A stretch of DNA of 64,000 bases. Origin: Tranzscheliella williamsii (Eukaryota; Basidiomycota; Ustilaginomycetes; Ustilaginales; Ustilaginaceae). A program made the position numbers and the translations under genes. The DNA lies in assembly GCA_023212725.1 (NCBI GenBank), contig JALBYF010000044.1, positions 1 through 64,000 of the forward strand, read 5' to 3'. The notes beneath the pieces are model-generated. The model was not told where the DNA came from and did no database searches. It was given only the letters and a program-made list of their open reading frames with translations. Shown one piece after another: positions 31,036 to 41,409 of the stretch (within the stretch, counting starts at the first letter, position 1; the number at the start of each line of letters is the position of its first letter).

Positions 31036-32660
31036 ATGGAGCAACAAGAGCAGTGAGTGTCTCTGCCTGATGCGGCATCGATCCTCTGATATTGACTTTT
31101 GCCCATATAACCTCGCGCAGGAAAGGCGCTTCACACGATGCTGAATCTGCACCCACCACGACGGCGAGCGGGATGCACACCAACGGCGTAAGGCATACCA
31201 GTCCTTCCATATAGACTCGTTAGCGAGCGTGCTGACCATCCATGTCCTGTGCCAACAACACCCCTCTCTACCAGACACTCAATCAGCACCCCAACATCTC
31301 AGCAGCTGTTCACAGCAGCAAGTCGAACAAAAAGCATGATGAAAGTTCCGCTGCCTTGCCCTTTCGTGTAGGCATTTCAGAAGACTGCAACAAGCGGTGG
31401 AGAAGGACAATGGAAGATTCCCATGCCTTCGTGTACGACTTCGGCGGCGTTCCGGGTCAAGGTTTCTTCGGCGTATTCGATGGCCACGCCGGCAAGCATG
31501 CTGCCGAATGGTGTGGACAGAATTTTCACAACGTAAGTCATGGACATACAGCATCGAAAGGGAAGTCAACTTCCCGGTAACTACATTAGCTGATCGCAGT
31601 CTGCTTGTACTTTCCTCTTAGTATCTTCTTCGCACCCTAGCTGCCAACGCCGACGAGGCGGTCCCGGATCTACTGAACAAAACATTTCACGATGTAGACC
31701 GGGAGCTCTCCGCTGCCGCCAAAGAGAAAGGGACCACAAGTGGCTGTACAGCTGTGGTTGCATTTCTACGTCTGGAAGACGATTCTGGACGTCCCATAGC
31801 TGCTGTGGAGGGATCCGGGACGCCGACCAAGCAAAAAAGCAACCCAACGACTACTGAAGCTGTTCAGTCAAGCGGCGAGGTTGAGAGTGAAGGACTTTGG
31901 GGCCGGCTATCACGCAAGTTTGAAGGGTCAGACAGCAAGCAAAGCCGGAAGGGTGGGCCTGTGAGCCGGAGAGCCTTATATACCGCCAATGTCGGCGATG
32001 CACGCGCTGTTCTATGGTGAGTCAAGGCTATCAAGCCAACTTTGCGCACGCAGATAGCAGAGCTGACGTAAAAGATGCTTATCTTTGCAGTCGTGGAGGG
32101 ACAGCTGTACGCCTGACTTACGACCACAAGGGTTCTGACGCCCATGAGGCGAAACGTATCACAGACGCAGGCGGATTCGTGATGAACCATCGAGTGAATG
32201 GTGAGATTTTTCCATCTGCATCATCATCATGTTACAAACTTCTGACGTAACGATTATGCACCGCCAAAAGGAGTTTTGGCAGTTACACGGTCTTTGGGGG
32301 ACTCGGCGATGAAAGACTTTGTCGTTGGCTCACCCTACACCACAGAAACAGTCTTGGACGACGAGGATAGCTTCCTCATCGTTGCATGCGACGGGGTAAG
32401 TGTTGTGTAGCTCACGTGCTCGTGTACATGGTACCCCTAACACTGACAATGCCGTTGATCCCGCTCAGCTGTGGGATGTGACTGAGGATCAGGAAGCTGT
32501 CGATCTCATCCGTGACGAGGAAGATCCCCAGGCAGCGTCCGACATACTTTTACAGCACGCATTGGGAAGCTTCAGCACCGACAATACCTCCGTAATGGTT
32601 GTACGATTCAATCCATCCAGCTCCAAGGTTGGAACTGGCCGCAGTTCAAAATCTCAATGA
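31036..32660 (+). CDS. PTC1: Type 2C protein phosphatase, Ptc1-like
   Basis: Seven exons inferred: 31036-31052, 31121-31187, 31275-31532, 31622-32016, 32091-32200, 32271-32395 and 32469-32660, giving 387 residues. All introns have GTRAG-like donors and AG acceptors, and all junctions restore conserved family sequence. The 17-nt first exon encodes MEQQEQ. PP2C metal-binding and catalytic motifs are complete: [104 protein letters not shown] and [11 protein letters not shown]. Ptc1 dephosphorylates MAP kinases of the HOG and cell wall pathways in yeast. A Ser/Thr/Lys-rich insertion of about 70 residues separates [13 protein letters not shown] from the YTANVGD strand. If the first two exons are wrong, an ATG at 31242 would give a different N-terminus, but it breaks no motif. 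Confidence 0.92.
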
Positions 32661-33030
32661 GCCATCCTCGTGTAGTCGTCCGTTGAAGGTTTATGTTGTC
32701 CGTTTGTAGCTGTCAGTAGGTGCACACCTACAGAAGACGCTCATTGTGAACTCTGCATAAGGAATTGATTCATGGCTGAGAAAAATACATGCGCAACGCA
32801 ATAAAGCCGTGGCTATATGATATTGTAGCTTGGAGAGGAAAGGTGGGAGAAAGTTCCGAGAGTGTACAAGGTAGAGAAACCAAAAGGACGTGAAGGAGCG
32901 TGATACTAGGTCAAGAATGGTATATTGCGACAACAGCGTGTAACTTGCATAGACGGGAAGTAGCTGACCATCGTTACGTAGCTGACATCCGATTTGAAGA
33001 TACATCCAACTCTGTGCTACTCCCGTGCAG
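32661..33030. other. Convergent 3' region of PTC1 and the HMG-box gene
   Basis: 370 bp between two facing stop codons. No gene. It contains an AATAAA listed separately. Confidence 0.45.
32800..32805 (+). terminator. AATAAA polyadenylation-like signal downstream of PTC1
   Basis: AATAAA lies about 140 nt after the PTC1 stop, a usual distance for a fungal 3' UTR. Motif evidence only. Confidence 0.4.
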
Positions 33031-35084
33031 TCAGTCTGAGTCATCCTTAAAACCTTTACTGGCTTTTGAGGAAGCTGTTGATTTCGAGGTAAACAAGTCA
33101 GCTACGGCCGGCGTATTCGGCGCCATATGGTATACTTACAAGGCTCGATTCCATGCGTGTTCTAATATTGCAAAGACGATTGCAGGGATAGCGGAGGTGA
33201 CTGGTCAGGAACTTCCACAGAGGTACCGACTCGACCAAGGCTTACTCTGCTTACCTCGTACTCGCGCCTTAGTCGTTCGTATCGCGCTTTGTCTGCTTCG
33301 GCTCGATCGAGGTACGGCTGGAACGCAAAATGTTCAGTGCTGCCCTTATCTGGAACTTCGTAAAGATCCGACTCACCTGCTTCTCGGTCTCACTGAGACT
33401 TCGCCATTTTGCAGCCGCGAGCACGCTTTGTTTGGTAGTCTCTTGTTCGCCTTCAAAGACAGCTTGGGTCATGTTGGGATCGGCACGAATGGCCTTCGGG
33501 AAAAGGACAGTATGTCGAGCATCAGCGCACTGGACCTTTCACAGTTCGTATGCACGCTTGCGATCGGAAACTTACTCTCAGAAATAGGAAATAGGCAGAA
33601 AGCGGCTTCTTTGGCGCATTCGGGTCTTTCAGGTTACCCTTTCGGGACTTGCCAGCCTTCCGCTGAGCGGACCGATACAAATTCTCTTGTCGAATGTCAT
33701 CCGGAGTGAGCTTCGATTTCCAGTCCGCCATTTCTCTTTCCCACTGCTCCTTTGCTTCCAAGCTTCGGCGATGGAACTCTTCCTTCTTGGAGTCAGGCAA
33801 AGCGGCATAGCGCTGACCAGCATCTTTCGCTACATGAGCCACGTTGAGACGTTCGTCTGGGCTTTGAGCCTTGATCTTCTGTAACTCTTCTGTGAAGAAG
33901 ATTTGCCACGCTGAGGGGGCTTGCTTGGGCGGCTTCAAGCGGGACTTCAGAGCAGACGGCTTGGGTGGTTCGTCACTCTTCTTGGTCTTCTTGGCAGGCT
34001 TTGCGTCCAGAGACACTTCAGCGGCAGCGTAAGGGTGAGCCTTGTCTTTTGCTTTGGGTCCCTCTGCACTGGCACTCTTCTTCCCACCTTTGGCTTTCGG
34101 CTCAACGACGGGCTTTGGCACCTTCTTGTCAGCTTTAGCAACCTTGGATGTTTTAGGTGCTTTGGCAACCTTTGCTTGAGCCTTAGCGCCGGGCTGAGAC
34201 ACAGAGGTGTGCGATCCCGGAGCCGAGGCAGTGATACCAGGGGCAGAGGGAGCTCCGGCTTGGCTAGGAGAAATACTCTGCATGTTTTGGGGTTGAAAAT
34301 ATTGAGGATAATGGGACTGCTGGCCGAAGCCGTGAGAGCTAAATTCACCCCCCGAAGAGCCACCACCTGGCGCACCCATCATAGGGTTCGAGCCTGCCCC
34401 ACTTACCATGCCGCCCATACCACCATGGGCGGCTTGACCAGCGACGTGAGAATAGTGTTGTTGAGGCGATGAGTGATGAACTCCGTAGCCGTACATGGGC
34501 ATCTGTCCGGCACCCTGGCCGCCGGGAATGTGCGCATGAGGGGGATTCGGGGAGTGTTGCGGATAAGAGAGCTGCGAGGGCATTGCGTGTGATTGGCCTC
34601 CAAAATGGGAGCCGTATGGATGACCTACGTGCACATTAGGCAATCCAACAGTGTGAGCTGCTGTGAGTTTGCAAAACGAGTATGTATAAACATGCAACCT
34701 AAGTCTGCTTACCTGGATGGCCCATATTTCCATGACCGCCATTGCTCTGGCCAGCGCCAAGAGGGGGCAACTGCATACCTCCGTAATGCGACGGTGCGCT
34801 TCCACCATCGAGGCCAAGGTTTCGGGAGTGCTGTCAGAGAGTCATGCGCAAGGTCAACCCTGTCAACTTGGTTCTACACATCAAAGTCATTCCATGTCAG
34901 GTTAGCAATGTATACGAACCATGGCAGCTGGATTGAAATATTGCTGACCTCCGGCAACATCATCGGACCCGCCGTGGCCATGATGATGATGACTGTGGTG
35001 GCTCATAGGGTCTGACGGCTGCATCCTTCGCGCCTGAGCCTGTGCCGCTGCCTCTTGTGGCGATACGAGATGTTGTGAATCCAT
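33031..35084 (-). CDS. Two-HMG-box protein with Gly/Gln/His-rich N-terminus
   Basis: Seven exons inferred, in transcript order: 34920-35084, 34713-34830, 33576-34624, 33377-33493, 33255-33317, 33140-33161 and 33031-33074, giving 525 residues. The first exon starts MDSQHLVSPQ and is His/Gln-rich. Residues about 95-250 are Gly/Ser/Gln/Pro-rich, and 235-315 are Lys/Ala/Pro-rich (KVAKAPKTSKVAKADKKVPK), typical of chromatin proteins. HMG box A is at about 326-400 (KQAPSAWQIFFTEELQKIKA...KEQWEREMADWK) and box B at about 428-506 (DPNAPKKPLSAYFLFLRAIR...EADKARYERL). Box B is assembled across three introns. HMG boxes bend DNA; nuclear location is inferred, although two-box proteins also include mitochondrial Abf2-type packaging proteins. 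The acidic tail SKGFKDDSD ends the chain. The sixth exon is only 22 nt. Confidence 0.85.
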
Positions 35085-36867
35085 CGCAAGTGGTGTTCGA
35101 GACAGAATAACGCGTCTCTGAACGAGTCAAGCTCGACTGACCCACACAGGTGATGTGATCCTCTGAAGGCTTTGCCAGATAATGACGGCAAGCAGTGGGC
35201 CGTTCCTGAGGTACTTCTACTGGCGGTAGGGACAGCGGCCGAATGAGAACCTTGCAAGGGCGAACTTCTAACCGACGCAATTCGTTAGGATGACGCGTGG
35301 AACGTCAGATCTGGTGGTGCGAGAGGTAACAGACCGCGTCAGCAATCAAGTATGGTAGCGGATCGAGCGCGTAGAGAAGAGATGGAAGGGACTACTGAGG
35401 GAGCAACCAGCGGGATGAAATCGAAAGAAATCAGGTGAACGCGAGGGAGAGTGAATTGATGATGGAAACGGGGATGGTGGATGGACGTATGGATGGATGG
35501 ACGGAGGGATCTGTAAGACGCGCTTGTCTAGGCAAATTCCGCGCGCTGAAGACGCGTCGGACAAGAACCTGGAAGTGGAAAAGGCAATAATCAACAGATC
35601 GGGAAAAGGCGATCCACCTTTTCGAGAACAGAGTCGGAGATATGTTAGATTCCGAGCGCATGGAGATGCCTCGATATCGCCTCTGAGACGATGTGAATAG
35701 ATTTGATCAAACAACGATGCACATCAGGCAGACGGTGTTAGCGAAGGGGCACCTTTCTACAAAGGCCCTTTCCTACGATCAGAGGTATCTGCGTGCGTGC
35801 GAGCACTCAAGCAGTATACCCTGACTTGGGCAAGGGTGCTGAGTGTTTAGCCTTCAACCTTATTAGAAGTTCGGGTTGACAGCTCCGAACAAAACGGAAT
35901 GAAGCGCCATGACGAGGGATGCACGAACCCAAACAAGCGCCGAGGCGGGCGCAAGTGGATTCGGCGCAAGGGTACGAGTGCGGCCATGTGGCTTGACACC
36001 CAGGGGCAGGGGGAAAGGTCGGCGATGGGTACTGACACTCAGTAGGCGGACCACCCAGCGGAAGCAGGCAAAGGCGAGAGGCAAGACAGGAAGACAGACA
36101 ACAGACTAGGAACAGGAACCGAAAGCGAAGACCGGGACGCTTACAAAACGGTGGTGGGCGGCGACAGAGGAACGGGAGCAGTGACTTACCAAGAGGACCG
36201 GAGAACGGGCAAGACTGCCGCGGTTTTAGCTTGTGACTATACAGAAGAGCCGTGATGTCGATCAACGGGAGATGACCAGAGGAAGCAGCGGTATGCGGAT
36301 GGAGATGGACGGAATTTGGTGGTTGGTGTGGGGCGACTTGCGGTTCTGGTGCTGTCGAGACTGAAGTGAGCCAGTGTGAGAGTCCGATGCTACAGCAGCA
36401 CACCAATCGATGCGGGTTGTGACTCAAGAAAAGAAGCAGTGTCGCGACGGGGCAGAAAGTAAGAGGAAGTCGGGAGGGAAGGAAAGCGAAGGCACTAGAC
36501 CGCAAGCTGCACAAATTTTAAGGGGCCCACTTAGGTTGCGTGCGTGCCGTGCGAAGCGATGCCGTCAACATGTGGCCTCTGTGCTGCAGTGCCACCACGG
36601 CCACGGCGCTCATGAAGTCGATTGCAAAACGGCATTGTTGCGGTCCCCTGCGCGCGCTCTCACCGTTCGCCCAGAGATCACTACTAAAGTTCGAGCTAGG
36701 ACAATTATATATCAGGATGCAATTCGTGATTCTATTCAGTTGAATAGGTTGTTTGCTTGATCTTTCGCGGATGTATCGCGTCAGTGTATTTCTTTCCATG
36801 CATGGTATCTACACGAAAGCTAGAGACAAGCTATAACCATGAAAAGTTATACAGATAGGCTAGCTCT
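35085..36867. other. 1.8 kb intergenic region, probably long leader or promoter of the HMG-box gene
   Basis: No gene recognised. A TGGATGGA-type simple repeat lies at about 35470-35510. The minus strand at 35.8-36.5 kb is rich in C/T and stays open for 235 codons with a Pro/Leu/Cys/Ser composition, which looks like leader sequence rather than protein. A second pyrimidine-rich stretch covers 36110-36200. The left part near 35085 is the start-proximal leader of the HMG-box gene, and the right end is the 3' flank of the methyltransferase gene. Confidence 0.45.
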
Positions 36868-38269
36868 CTATGTCCACCCGATCTGGAACCATCTATACGT
36901 TCTTTGTAGACCACCAGGAGGCTCGTGGGGAATACAATTTCGCCCATCCTCCTTGTGCCATACTCCGAAGTTCTCGTGGCCTGTGTAGTCCGTCTCAGCC
37001 AAGATTGAAAGACGTGGACCGGGTCGCGGGCGTGAAAACTTGAATGCTTGATACAACGCGTCCACTTCATTATGGTGCGTGGGTCTTAGAGGCATCATGA
37101 TATGCAAGATCGCCGGCTCTTGGCCATCTGTACAGGACTTACGTAGGTAATGCTCCGCGACGGCCCGTATCCAGATAGGATGCATAACATCGTAGATGCA
37201 GTCTGCGTCCGGAACACCGGTGGAGAACAGCATGACAGGAAGATAAGAGAACGGGAGCAGGCCAGGTGACGAGGTCAATGGATCAGTCGGCTAGACAAAC
37301 TCGCTCAGCGCACAATTGCATAAGGCTGTTCAATGACTTACCGGCCGCAATGATGAAGTCGAACTGAGCTTTGTTAACATCTAAGACAGGTACGTGCTGA
37401 GCTTCGTTGTGATGAGCGAGTATTGGAAGAGTTTGGGAGACAAGGATGCTAAGAGCGGAACGTCCATCTTGCGAAGAGTGTGCTTGAAAAACTGACTGCC
37501 AGTCGAGAGCCCTGACATGTAGCTTGACCGAAGTGCCTGCCTTCCGCCCCAGCGAATCCCAGCCGTTCAACGACACATTGTACATGAGATTCTCCAGAAC
37601 TGTTGGGTGATAATCTGTAGAAAAAATCTCTACATCGTCTTTCCGGAGGTAGAGGTCAATCCAGAGGCCCAAAAACAACCCGACAAGACCTGTGCCTGCG
37701 CCCAGCTCTAGTATCCTGGTCGGAAGACCCTCGTTGCAGACAATGGGCAGTAAGAGTTGCGACAAGATTGGAGCGGCACCCCAGGTGTGGGTACCTAGAG
37801 AGTCATGTACCATGGAGGCATCTCGAAGCTTGACTTTGATCCAATCTCCTCGATAGCCGAGCATATGATCTTTGACCGAGGGTCCTGCGGCCATTTTGCC
37901 AGCGCAGAATGCCAGTAACTCAGAAGAGCGTTCTACCATGAGCTCATATTGACCCGCTTGTTCAACATCAAGGTGAACAAGCATCGACAACTCGGACACG
38001 AGCTTCGTAAGCCACCTTGTGACGTACTCTCGTTCGAAAGCATCCACCTCCGCAACGGGATTCTCGTCTGGTGCTTGGTTCGGTCCTTCGGATCTGTGGC
38101 TGAAGAGTGCGGGACGTGCGTACCATATCTGACCGTCAACTGCACCAAGTAAGACAGCAAGGCTTTGTAGATTGGACTCGATGAGTTTGAGGCATTGTGG
38201 CGACAGGAGATCAAGGTTCTTTAGACTGCAGAGGTCACGAGTCGGAAGAAAGGCGGTCTCCCCCGACAT
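36868..38269 (-). CDS. METTL21/EEF2KMT-type protein lysine methyltransferase (putative)
   Basis: Two exons, 37342-38269 and 36868-37202. The intron 37203-37341 has donor GTAAGT and acceptor GACGCAG, and splits IIAAD|CIYDVMHPIW. The product is 420 residues from the first ATG (MSGETAFLPT); the open frame upstream has only a GTG. SAM motif I is RILELGAGTGLVGLFLGLWI (about 185-204), acidic motif II is VEIFSTDYHPTVLENL, and DFIIAADCIYD matches the post-II motif of family-16 (METTL21/EEF2KMT) methyltransferases, which modify lysines on translation factors and chaperones. DSLGTHTWGAAPIL matches the family substrate-entry segment. An N-terminal helical region of about 140 residues is longer than in METTL21. 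The protein substrate is unknown. Confidence 0.82.
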
Positions 38270-39536
38270 TTGGGTGCGATCTGTTGCAGACAGATAGATT
38301 CTCACCTCACCAGCACGGTTATGTTCAGCTTTTTAGGTGCTATCTAGGCGTATTGGGTGCATGCATTGCTTCCAGAGCATGCTTACTTTTGATGTCTAGA
38401 AATGAGGAAGAGGAGAGAAAGAAGGGAGAGAAGGGGGAGGAGGAGGGTGGAGGGAGGATGGGGACAAAAAAGTTCTACAGCAACCTCACTTTGATCGTCC
38501 GACTCCCGAATAAAGTCAAAAGCCGCGAGCTTTCCGGCTAACAATTGGCACTGCGGCTCTCACTGGAAACACAGTTCCGACACGTCGTTCGTCGATCGAT
38601 CCCGACCCGGAAGAGGCCTGAGGAGCAGTTTGAAACTTTCGCGAATCAAGAAGTCTATATATGTGCATATGAGCTCTTCGCGGATCTACTACTCTGGAAT
38701 TATTGATCACAATTAATGTTGATAGCGCGGCATGTAGCACATCGCCAACGCGCGGAGCTTGCTATATATTAGTACTGAATTCTTTAAGTCGAAGCTGCAT
38801 TCACATGATATAATTCGGATTGTCGTTATAATTCTTGCAGCGCGATTATATTCATCGCTTCGCCGCAACTTAAAGTTCTGGGGTTATGATGTCAACTGCA
38901 TCGGCATCGCAGATCATTTGTGGTTGGGATCTCCTCTATTGACCATGGCTCATGACTAACACATACTTCCATGGTTGGGCCCCCTCAACACCCGGAACCT
39001 CCTCGCCGAAACTTTCTAACCCCGAGCAGCAGCAATGTAAGCAAGCCAGTCACCACATGCACTTCTTTTGTTGCAACAAGTTCCCACTGTGAAATTGTAC
39101 ATGATACTACACAAGATCTGAGCATCAGAGCTCCGCGAACCCTTGGCCGCCTTGGCCTGTGGGGGGTTTTGCTACACATTCCTGTCCTTCACGTGTGATC
39201 TCTTCTCGTCCTTTGCGCGACACCTGCTTGGACTTCGCCAGGCCAGGATTCTTCTGGTCACAGTGTCAGCCCTTTACTCCCCTCCACCGATCGCTGACAG
39301 TGCCATCGCCACTGCCACTGTCGGTATAGTTTCTGCTAATGCGCTGATCCGTCTGGTCACGTCTCTCTTCTCGATTCCATTTCTTTGTTGAGCCTTCCGT
39401 CGCCACCCTCAGCATACGAGTCTTGCGCGACACCGCACAGCCCAGTCTCATGCAGCATGTCTGATCTGTCTTAAATCGGACGTCAATCCATCCTCTCGCC
39501 GGCGCTTGTTCGGCACGATAGGAATCTCAACCAGGC
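38270..39536. promoter_or_regulatory. Divergent region between the methyltransferase (-) and an orphan membrane protein gene (+)
   Basis: 1.27 kb. A nearly pure purine tract (GAGGAAGAGGAGAGAAAGAA and onwards, 38402-38463) sits about 135-195 bp upstream of the methyltransferase ATG, so it is a pyrimidine tract on that gene's sense strand. An A/T-rich segment with TATATATTAG lies at 38650-38880. No gene was recognised. Confidence 0.5.
38402..38463. repeat. Polypurine/polypyrimidine tract
   Basis: About 60 bases are almost exclusively A and G on the + strand, ending GAGGATGGGG. Such tracts are common in fungal core promoters and can adopt non-B DNA. Confidence 0.7.
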
Positions 39537-40673
39537 ATGTCGCAACCAAGCACTGCAGCCATCATTGTGGCCTCCATCTTCGGCGGACTTGCTGTGCTTT
39601 TCTTCGGTTACAAGGCATATCGCAAAATATGGAGCTGGGGACATCGTGAGACCCTTCTACCCCCCATCCGACCGCCACCCTCCGCCTACAATGGAGGTAT
39701 CGTAACGTCAACGGCGCCGGACGTACCCATCATCAGCTTTTCGAAGACTTCTTCTGGCTCCAATAGTTACCTGACGAGTTCAGCAGCTTCAGTTCCAGCA
39801 TGGACCCATCGTGACCAGGTTCCGTCATCCTCTGGCAGCGAATCGGCGTCTCCTTCCGTGCAGCCACTTGATTCAGTTGTGCTGTCAGCCCCTCCGGAGA
39901 TGTACGAGCCTCACTCTAAAGGCTTTTCAACCATTTCCAGCTCCTCGTCAACCATGACGCTTAAGCGTTCCTACCTGAAATCGCCATCGGCTTCGCAGCT
40001 CTCCTACATGTCGGCCTCGAATCGCAGAGAATCTTATCTACCGCACTCGCCGATGAACAGGGACTCAATTCAAATCATCCCCCCGCAACCACTCGGCTTT
40101 GGGGGAATGATGGCAACAGCTGCGGATCAGAAAACCCTAACATTCAGCAGAGATAGTGGCATAGGCAACACGGAGGATTTCTCCAGCGGTCTTGTATGGA
40201 CGCAAGCGAACAAGAATACAGACACGCAGTTTAAAGGCTTCGACCGGGCACAAATCGGCGACTACGACCGACAGAAGTATTTGATGAAAGGCCCCTTACC
40301 TGTGCGAGATCAAGACTCTCAAGGTCCACAATCGGCCGGACCCCTTCAGTCTCCGGCTCAAGCAGGCCCTTCGCAAAACGGCAGTAATCGCACAGCGTCT
40401 CCTGTTGAAGTTACCGCCTTTCAATCAGAAGCCTCAGTAGCTAGACCTTTTTCAGAGCAGAACCTCTCTTCCATCGGCATCACAACCTCGCTGAGTGCAA
40501 CCCACAGTCCGCTTCAAAGGTTCAACCCAAACGTCACATCAATGGAGTCTTCTTCCCCCTTGCAACAACCGTCAGAAGCGAATAGCCTTGAAACAGGGTC
40601 TGACGAGTCACCAATACTTAGTCCGTTTGTCACACGTGGCCGTCGGCCTGACACTACGCCGTCGCCAGGATAA
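39537..40673 (+). CDS. Orphan single-pass membrane protein
   Basis: Predicted 378 residues, intronless, ATG at 39537. Residues about 7-28 (AAIIVASIFGGLAVLFFGYK) form one hydrophobic segment followed at once by basic residues (YRKIW). This fits a type III or N-out signal-anchor orientation with the tail in the cytosol. The remaining 340 residues are Ser/Pro/Thr/Gln-rich and probably disordered, with repeated SS and SP motifs that could be phosphorylated. No enzyme or binding domain is recognised, and no homologue can be named. It has no obvious functional link with its neighbours. An AATAAA follows at 40844. Confidence 0.62.
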   Translation: MSQPSTAAIIVASIFGGLAVLFFGYKAYRKIWSWGHRETLLPPIRPPPSAYNGGIVTSTAPDVPIISFSKTSSGSNSYLTSSAASVPAWTHRDQVPSSSGSESASPSVQPLDSVVLSAPPEMYEPHSKGFSTISSSSSTMTLKRSYLKSPSASQLSYMSASNRRESYLPHSPMNRDSIQIIPPQPLGFGGMMATAADQKTLTFSRDSGIGNTEDFSSGLVWTQANKNTDTQFKGFDRAQIGDYDRQKYLMKGPLPVRDQDSQGPQSAGPLQSPAQAGPSQNGSNRTASPVEVTAFQSEASVARPFSEQNLSSIGITTSLSATHSPLQRFNPNVTSMESSSPLQQPSEANSLETGSDESPILSPFVTRGRRPDTTPSPG

Positions 40674-40843
40674 TGTGACTGTTCGCCATGTCCATGGCCT
40701 CGTCCTTCTTGCACTGAGCAAAGCCGATGAAGTCTCAACACGACTACACTGTGTATTTAATAGCGATCCTACCAACTGATAATACACATCCTTCAGCTAT
40801 CTTCATATCCCTTGCCGCACGGGTCATCACGCCTTTCCGTCTC

Positions 40844-40849
40844 AATAAA
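40844..40849 (+). terminator. AATAAA polyadenylation-like signal
   Basis: Located about 170 nt after the stop of the orphan membrane protein gene. Motif evidence only. Confidence 0.4.
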
Positions 40850-41216
40850 GATGGTGTGCGTGCGCACAACACCCCCTGATAACTATGATAATCTGCAACA
40901 TTGACCGTAGCAAGTTATACCCACCCTCGAGATGAATGAACGCCCGCCAGGTTGTCCGATGGAGCAACAGAGGTGGTCGAAGTGGGTATTTTTTTGGAGT
41001 ACGCCTGGCAGTTGCCGTATTTACTTAGTAAATTCGGCGCTTGCCAGCTGACTTGATCTCATCTTACTTTCAAAACAGCGACAAGCAGTGTGGGTTAGTG
41101 GAAACAAAGACTCCGAGGTATTTGGCACACTCAGTGCGGGCGTAAAAGCTTCATGTCACCACATGCGTCTCGAGCAAGCACCATGATCACGGAGGGGGCT
41201 GACTTTTCCTAGAACA

Positions 41217-41224
41217 GATAAAAG
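41217..41224 (+). promoter_or_regulatory. TATA-like element upstream of the expansin-like gene
   Basis: GATAAAAG lies about 190 bp before the ATG at 41410. Plausible for a tightly regulated secreted-protein gene, but motif evidence only. Confidence 0.3.
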
Positions 41225-41409
41225 GACGAGGTGGTTACTTGTCTGCTGGGTTTTGTCTCCCAGGTCAGGCATCCACACCAGCACTCCACTCCCTTCCATT
41301 GCTTCGTCTCCGTCGGGCTGGTCCCTACAAAGTCTTTCGTTATCTTTCGCTCCTCGGTTCTCTTTTCTACTTCACTGTTTTGGCCACCTCAACCGCTCTG
41401 TTTACAAAG

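Larger units (their letters stand above)
40674..41409. promoter_or_regulatory. Intergenic between the membrane protein and the expansin-like gene
   Basis: 736 bp. It contains an AATAAA signal after the membrane protein gene and, to the right, a TATA-like GATAAAAG at 41217-41224 in front of the expansin-like gene. No ORF of note. Confidence 0.45.

Noticed and set aside
35807..36514. 235-codon minus-strand frame in the leader region of the HMG-box gene
   Set aside because: Leu/Cys/Pro/Ser composition from a C/T-rich stretch; no domain, so probably leader sequence.
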